Of a stretch of DNA of 64,000 nt, positions 60,654-64,000 are shown in pieces. The first letter of the stretch is position 1. Each line of letters begins with the position of its first letter. The DNA is from Candidatus Acidulodesulfobacterium ferriphilum. Its GTDB lineage: Bacteria > SZUA-79 > Acidulodesulfobacterales > Acidulodesulfobacteraceae. Both the position numbers and the translations under genes were made by a program. The DNA lies in NCBI GenBank assembly GCA_004195035.1, contig SGBD01000001.1:62001-126000 (forward strand), read 5' to 3'. The notes beneath the pieces are model-generated. The model had not been told where the DNA came from. It ran no database searches and was given only the letters and a program-made list of their open reading frames with translations.

Positions 60654-60974
60654 TCAGGACAGGCATTTTTCGATTACCTCGTCAAATGCGGTTGAGGTCG
60701 GACTTACCCCTTCATAAGGCACTGCGCCCGCCTCTTTTAGCGCATTAATAAAATCCTCGCCGGAAACATATATCGTATTTGACGGTTCTACAACCTTTCC
60801 TTTGATTATAACGCAAGGGCCGGCGGGATCGTTTTTGTCTTTAAAATCCTCCGGAATTATCGAAATCTTGACATTTCTAAAGGTGGAAATAATAAGCCAC
60901 ACGATAGACGAATACATTTTACACCGGCCGTGCGGGGGACATTTCGTAATAATTTTTACTTCGACCTGCTCCAT
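60654..60974 (-). CDS. Small thioredoxin-fold-like protein with CPPHGRC
   Basis: 106 aa, soluble: MEQVEVKIITKCPPHGRCKM, a first strand followed by a C-x5-C, then IVWLIISTFRNVKISIIPED, GPCVIIKGKVVEPSNTIYVS and a C-terminal helix. The order strand-CxnC-helix-strand-strand-helix and the cis-Pro-like position before CVII suggest a thioredoxin-fold redox or metal protein; the motif is not a standard CxxC. Convergent with the permease, whose stop codon directly adjoins. Good Shine-Dalgarno GGAGGCAAA. Function unknown. Confidence 0.65.
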   Translation of the reverse strand: MEQVEVKIITKCPPHGRCKMYSSIVWLIISTFRNVKISIIPEDFKDKNDPAGPCVIIKGKVVEPSNTIYVSGEDFINALKEAGAVPYEGVSPTSTAFDEVIEKCLS

Positions 60975-61005
60975 TTTGCCTCCTTTTTTATTTTGCCTTC
61001 CTCCT

Positions 61006-61163
61006 TAATCCTGTAATAGAAATTTTATTTTCTGGATTCCCGCTTTCGCGGGAATGACAATGCGGGAATTTAACTTTTAACCCAAAGGGTGTCATTCCCG
61101 CGAAAGCGGGAATCCAGAATTACTTAATATTGGAATATCTTAAATATTTTCTAAATCGGGATT
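61006..61163. repeat. Hybrid palindromic element R5
   Basis: Left end TAATCCTGTAATAGAAATTT is of R3 type; right end CTAAATCGGGATT is of R2 type. Core GGATTCCCGCTTTCGCGGGA twice plus ACCCAAAGGGTGTC. It shows that the ends are exchangeable. Together with AT-rich promoter DNA of cysE it fills the 312-bp gap 60975-61287. Confidence 0.85.
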
Positions 61164-61287
61164 CGTGTTCCTATTTCCGCTTACTATTTCAAATTAGTTA
61201 AATTTCTGTTATTATATTAATAAGATATGAGATTACGGTGGATTCATTATAACATAAAATAAAATTAAATAAAAAATATCATATTCG

Positions 61288-61986
61288 ATGTTTAAAACAT
61301 TAAAAGAAAACATAAATTCGGTTTACGAAAGAGATCCTGCGGCAAGAAGCACGTTAGAGGTATTATTGTGTTATCCCGGCCTTCATGCCGTTTACTTTCA
61401 TAAATTATCCCATTTTTTATGGGAACATAAGCTGCGGCTTTTGGCCAGATTGGTATCTCAATTTGCAAGGTTTATAACAGGCATAGAAATTCATCCGGGG
61501 GCTAAGATCGGCAAAAGGTTTTTTATAGACCACGGAATGGGAGTCGTTATCGGCGAAACAGCCGAAATAGGGGATGATGTTACCATATACCACGGAGTTA
61601 CTCTTGGAGGAACGAGCTGGAAAAAGGAAAAAAGGCACCCCACAATCGAAAATAATGTTATGATAGGAGTAGGGGCTAAAATATTAGGGCCTCTGACGGT
61701 TGGGCATGACAGTAAAATAGGGGCTAATTCGGTGGTCGTAAACGGAGTTCCTCCTCATTCCACGGTTGTCGGGATACCGGCAAAATCGGCAAAAAGGGAC
61801 GAATCGGAGGTTCATGACCATATCGACCTTGAACATAACAGGTTATTCGACCCCGCTTTTTACGAGATTTCGCTTTTAAAGTCTAAAATATCTGAGCTTG
61901 AAAAAAGGATTCAAGGAATTGAAGCAGGAGACAGGCACGGTTCAAACCTGCAAAGCGGGACTGCGGGAAAAAATTCGCCGCAATAA
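61288..61986 (+). CDS. cysE: Serine O-acetyltransferase
   Basis: 232 aa; makes O-acetylserine for cysteine synthesis. [14 protein letters not shown] and the left-handed helix repeats [40 protein letters not shown], ending [13 protein letters not shown]. The catalytic His/Asp are in [11 protein letters not shown]. The C-terminal tail is longer than in enteric CysE. First gene of a cysE-rrf2-iscS-mnmA group. Confidence 0.95.
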   Translation: MFKTLKENINSVYERDPAARSTLEVLLCYPGLHAVYFHKLSHFLWEHKLRLLARLVSQFARFITGIEIHPGAKIGKRFFIDHGMGVVIGETAEIGDDVTIYHGVTLGGTSWKKEKRHPTIENNVMIGVGAKILGPLTVGHDSKIGANSVVVNGVPPHSTVVGIPAKSAKRDESEVHDHIDLEHNRLFDPAFYEISLLKSKISELEKRIQGIEAGDRHGSNLQSGTAGKNSPQ

Positions 61987-62033
61987 ATTAAAATTATAAA
62001 TATTTGCAATTTGCAAAGAGGTGTTAAAATAAC

Positions 62034-62510
62034 ATGAGGCTTTCATCAAAGGGACAATATGCGGTAAGGGCTATAATCGATTTATCGTATTATTCTAAAA
62101 ATAACCTTATACCCATCAGTTTAAAAGATATAGCCGAAAGAGAATCGATTTCTATCCACTACCTGGAGCAGATATTTTTTACATTAAAAAAAGCGGGCAT
62201 CGTTAGAAGTTTAAGAGGGCCGAATGGGGGATATGTGCTTAACAAGAAACCATCGGATATCCTGATAGGCGACATAATAGCTTCCGTAGAACCCATTGAA
62301 ATAATCAGCTGTATAAGTAAAGCTAAAAATAAAAAAGAATGCGAGAGAAAATCTATCTGCCTTGCTTTCGATATGTGGAATTCAATTTCTACCAAAATAA
62401 CCGGGTTTTTAAATTCGATTACGATAGAAGATGTTATAAATGAATATAAGCAAAAATCTAATAGGAAATTACTGGAAAAACCCGCAAAGATTAGCGCAAA
62501 AAATTGCTGA
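62034..62510 (+). CDS. Rrf2-family regulator (IscR/CymR-like)
   Basis: 158 aa. Winged HTH: MRLSSKGQYAVRAIIDLSYY, ERESISIHYLEQIFFTLKKA and VRSLRGPNGGYVL. Three Cys in CISKAKNKKECERKSICLAF: spacing C-x10-C-x5-C, longer than the C-x5-C-x5-C of IscR. Fe-S binding is possible. Its place between cysE and iscS suggests control of cysteine or Fe-S supply. Confidence 0.9.
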   Translation: MRLSSKGQYAVRAIIDLSYYSKNNLIPISLKDIAERESISIHYLEQIFFTLKKAGIVRSLRGPNGGYVLNKKPSDILIGDIIASVEPIEIISCISKAKNKKECERKSICLAFDMWNSISTKITGFLNSITIEDVINEYKQKSNRKLLEKPAKISAKNC

Positions 62511-62585
62511 ATATGCTTATTAAATTAGGTGCCGTCCGAATACTTTAACGAATAAAGGGTTGATATTTATTTAAAATTTTAATAG

Positions 62586-63755
62586 ATGCCGAGAATTTAT
62601 TTAGATTATAATGCTACAACGCCGTTAGACCCGATAGTTTTGGAAGAGGTGATTAATACATTAAAAAACTTTCAGGGGAATCCCTCAAGCGTATATGAAG
62701 AGGGAAGGGCCGCAAGGATTTTAATAGAAGATTCGAGGGATTTCGTTAAATCTTTTTTGGATGCGGGCGGGGAGGGTGAAATAGTTTTTACCTCATCCGG
62801 TTCGGAATCGATTAATCTTGCAATCATCGGAGCGGTTTACGCATATAAAAGGCTTAATAAAAATAAAACTCCCCATATAATTACATCTCAGGTAGAGCAT
62901 CACGCGGTGCTTAATACATTTAAATTTCTGGAAACCCAGGGGGTCGAGACAAGCTACATCGGCATTAACGAATTTGGCGAACTCATTATAAACGACCTTA
63001 TTTCAAGTATCAAAGAAAACACTATTTTGGTTTCCGTTATGGGGGCGAATAATGAAACCGGCACAATATTCCCTTTAAAACAGATACTTAAAGCGGTAAA
63101 AAATGCAAAAGATAATATCTTATTTCACAGCGACCTGGTTCAAATTATCGGAAAAAGCGGTTTTAGCCTGAAAGATATTCCTCTCGATTTATGCAGTTTC
63201 TCGGGACATAAATTTTATGCGCTCAAAGGGTGCGGGGCATTGTACATAAAAAAGGGGGTAAAAATAGACCCTGTAATATACGGCGGACATCAGGAAAGAG
63301 GCTTAAGGGCCGGAACGGAAAACACGGCAGGGATTGTTTCCATTGCGAAAGGGCTCGGCGTTTTTAAAAACGGCATGGATGATGAACTAAAAAGGATAAG
63401 CGTTTTCGGAGGCATTTTCTTAGACAAACTTTTTTCGGCTATAGAAGGAATCAAGTTAAACGGCCATCCGGTAAACAGGCTCAAAAATACCGTAAATGTC
63501 TCTTTTGACGGCGTTAAAGCAGAGTCTTTATTATTTAACCTCGACCTTTACGGAATAAGCGCATCGGCGGGTTCTGCCTGTAATGCGGGGGCTATTTCTT
63601 TGTCCCATGTTTTAAGAGCGCACGGCTATGATATAAAAAGAATAGAATCGGCCATTAGATTCAGTATAGGGAGATTTACGACTATGGATGACATAGATTA
63701 CGCGATAAGCGCAATAAAAAAGGGGGTATTAAAACTTAGGGCAAATCCCGTATAA
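62586..63755 (+). CDS. iscS: Cysteine desulfurase (NifS/IscS)
   Basis: 389-aa PLP enzyme that removes sulfur from cysteine. IYLDYNATTPLDPIV at the N-terminus, GSESINLAIIGA, PLP-lysine in CSFSGHKFYALKGCG, and the catalytic cysteine in SASAGSACNAGAISLSHVL. ERGLRAGTENTAGI is conserved. No iscU follows; mnmA comes directly after, so direct sulfur transfer for tRNA 2-thiouridine is likely. Confidence 0.94.
   Translation: MPRIYLDYNATTPLDPIVLEEVINTLKNFQGNPSSVYEEGRAARILIEDSRDFVKSFLDAGGEGEIVFTSSGSESINLAIIGAVYAYKRLNKNKTPHIITSQVEHHAVLNTFKFLETQGVETSYIGINEFGELIINDLISSIKENTILVSVMGANNETGTIFPLKQILKAVKNAKDNILFHSDLVQIIGKSGFSLKDIPLDLCSFSGHKFYALKGCGALYIKKGVKIDPVIYGGHQERGLRAGTENTAGIVSIAKGLGVFKNGMDDELKRISVFGGIFLDKLFSAIEGIKLNGHPVNRLKNTVNVSFDGVKAESLLFNLDLYGISASAGSACNAGAISLSHVLRAHGYDIKRIESAIRFSIGRFTTMDDIDYAISAIKKGVLKLRANPV

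Positions 63756-64000
<245 letters not shown>

Overview
This window is one stretch of an AT-rich, Gram-negative bacterial chromosome. Outer-membrane biogenesis is visible (lpxC, a porin-like protein, a TolC-family channel, YaiO-like and MacAB-type export genes). Central anaerobic redox genes are present too: an hdrCBA-flxDCBA cluster of the kind known from sulfate- and sulfite-reducing deltaproteobacteria, and an iron-containing alcohol dehydrogenase. The gene set fits an anaerobic, probably sulfur-metabolising deltaproteobacterial-type lineage. A SZUA-79/Acidulodesulfobacterales-like organism is my guess from memory, not something the sequence proves. There is no rRNA, no CRISPR array and no intact transposase. 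Three tRNA genes are present (Leu-UAG, Asp-GUC, Val-UAC).

Layout. 1-8 kb: the end of a CPA1 antiporter, an RNA uracil methyltransferase, rpmB, a Uma2 protein, pstS with a clear four-repeat Pho box, an Fe-ADH, and a sodium:solute symporter with its small DUF3311 partner. 8.2-13.3 kb: a toxin-antitoxin island (two VapBC, HigBA, HicAB, two DUF4258/DUF2283 pairs) full of direct repeats, duplicated promoters and terminators, and two decaying genes. 13.6-20.7 kb: porin, lpxC, queH, ruvBAC, yebC and tRNA-Leu; ruvA carries an in-frame copy of a dispersed palindromic element. 20.7-23.4 kb: another VapBC and a PAS-GAF-GGDEF protein. 23.8-32.4 kb: an eight-gene exopolysaccharide-type locus (sensor-domain protein, YaiO-like barrel, membrane protein, processive GT2, bactofilin-like protein, deacetylase-like protein, alpha/alpha-barrel hydrolase-like protein, UDP-GlcNAc 2-epimerase). 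This is the best candidate for an undescribed system. 32.4-40.2 kb: a chemoreceptor pseudogene, two hybrid histidine kinases sharing a 1.19-kb apparently identical segment, a lone receiver, a BrnT-like TA pair with a leaderless promoter, and an enhancer-binding protein with a GVATGV loop. 40.5-45.2 kb: tRNAs, HU and tig-clpP-clpX. 45.2-54.2 kb: hdrCBA-flxDCBA followed 3 nt later by an archaeal-type threonyl-tRNA synthetase. 54.3-64 kb: rimO, a TolC/MacA/MacB tripartite exporter, and cysE-rrf2-iscS-mnmA for cysteine synthesis and tRNA thiolation.

How it works together. The Flx-Hdr complex would link NADH, ferredoxin and a thiol/disulfide couple. The cysE-iscS-mnmA block supplies and spends cysteine sulfur. 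The GGDEF protein, hybrid kinases, receiver and enhancer-binding protein flank the polysaccharide locus and probably control it. A family of modular palindromic elements (core CTGGATTCCCGC / GCGGGAATGAC) is scattered through intergenic regions, inside one operon and inside one gene. Starts were chosen by family alignment and Shine-Dalgarno position, so several genes begin downstream of the longest possible ORF.
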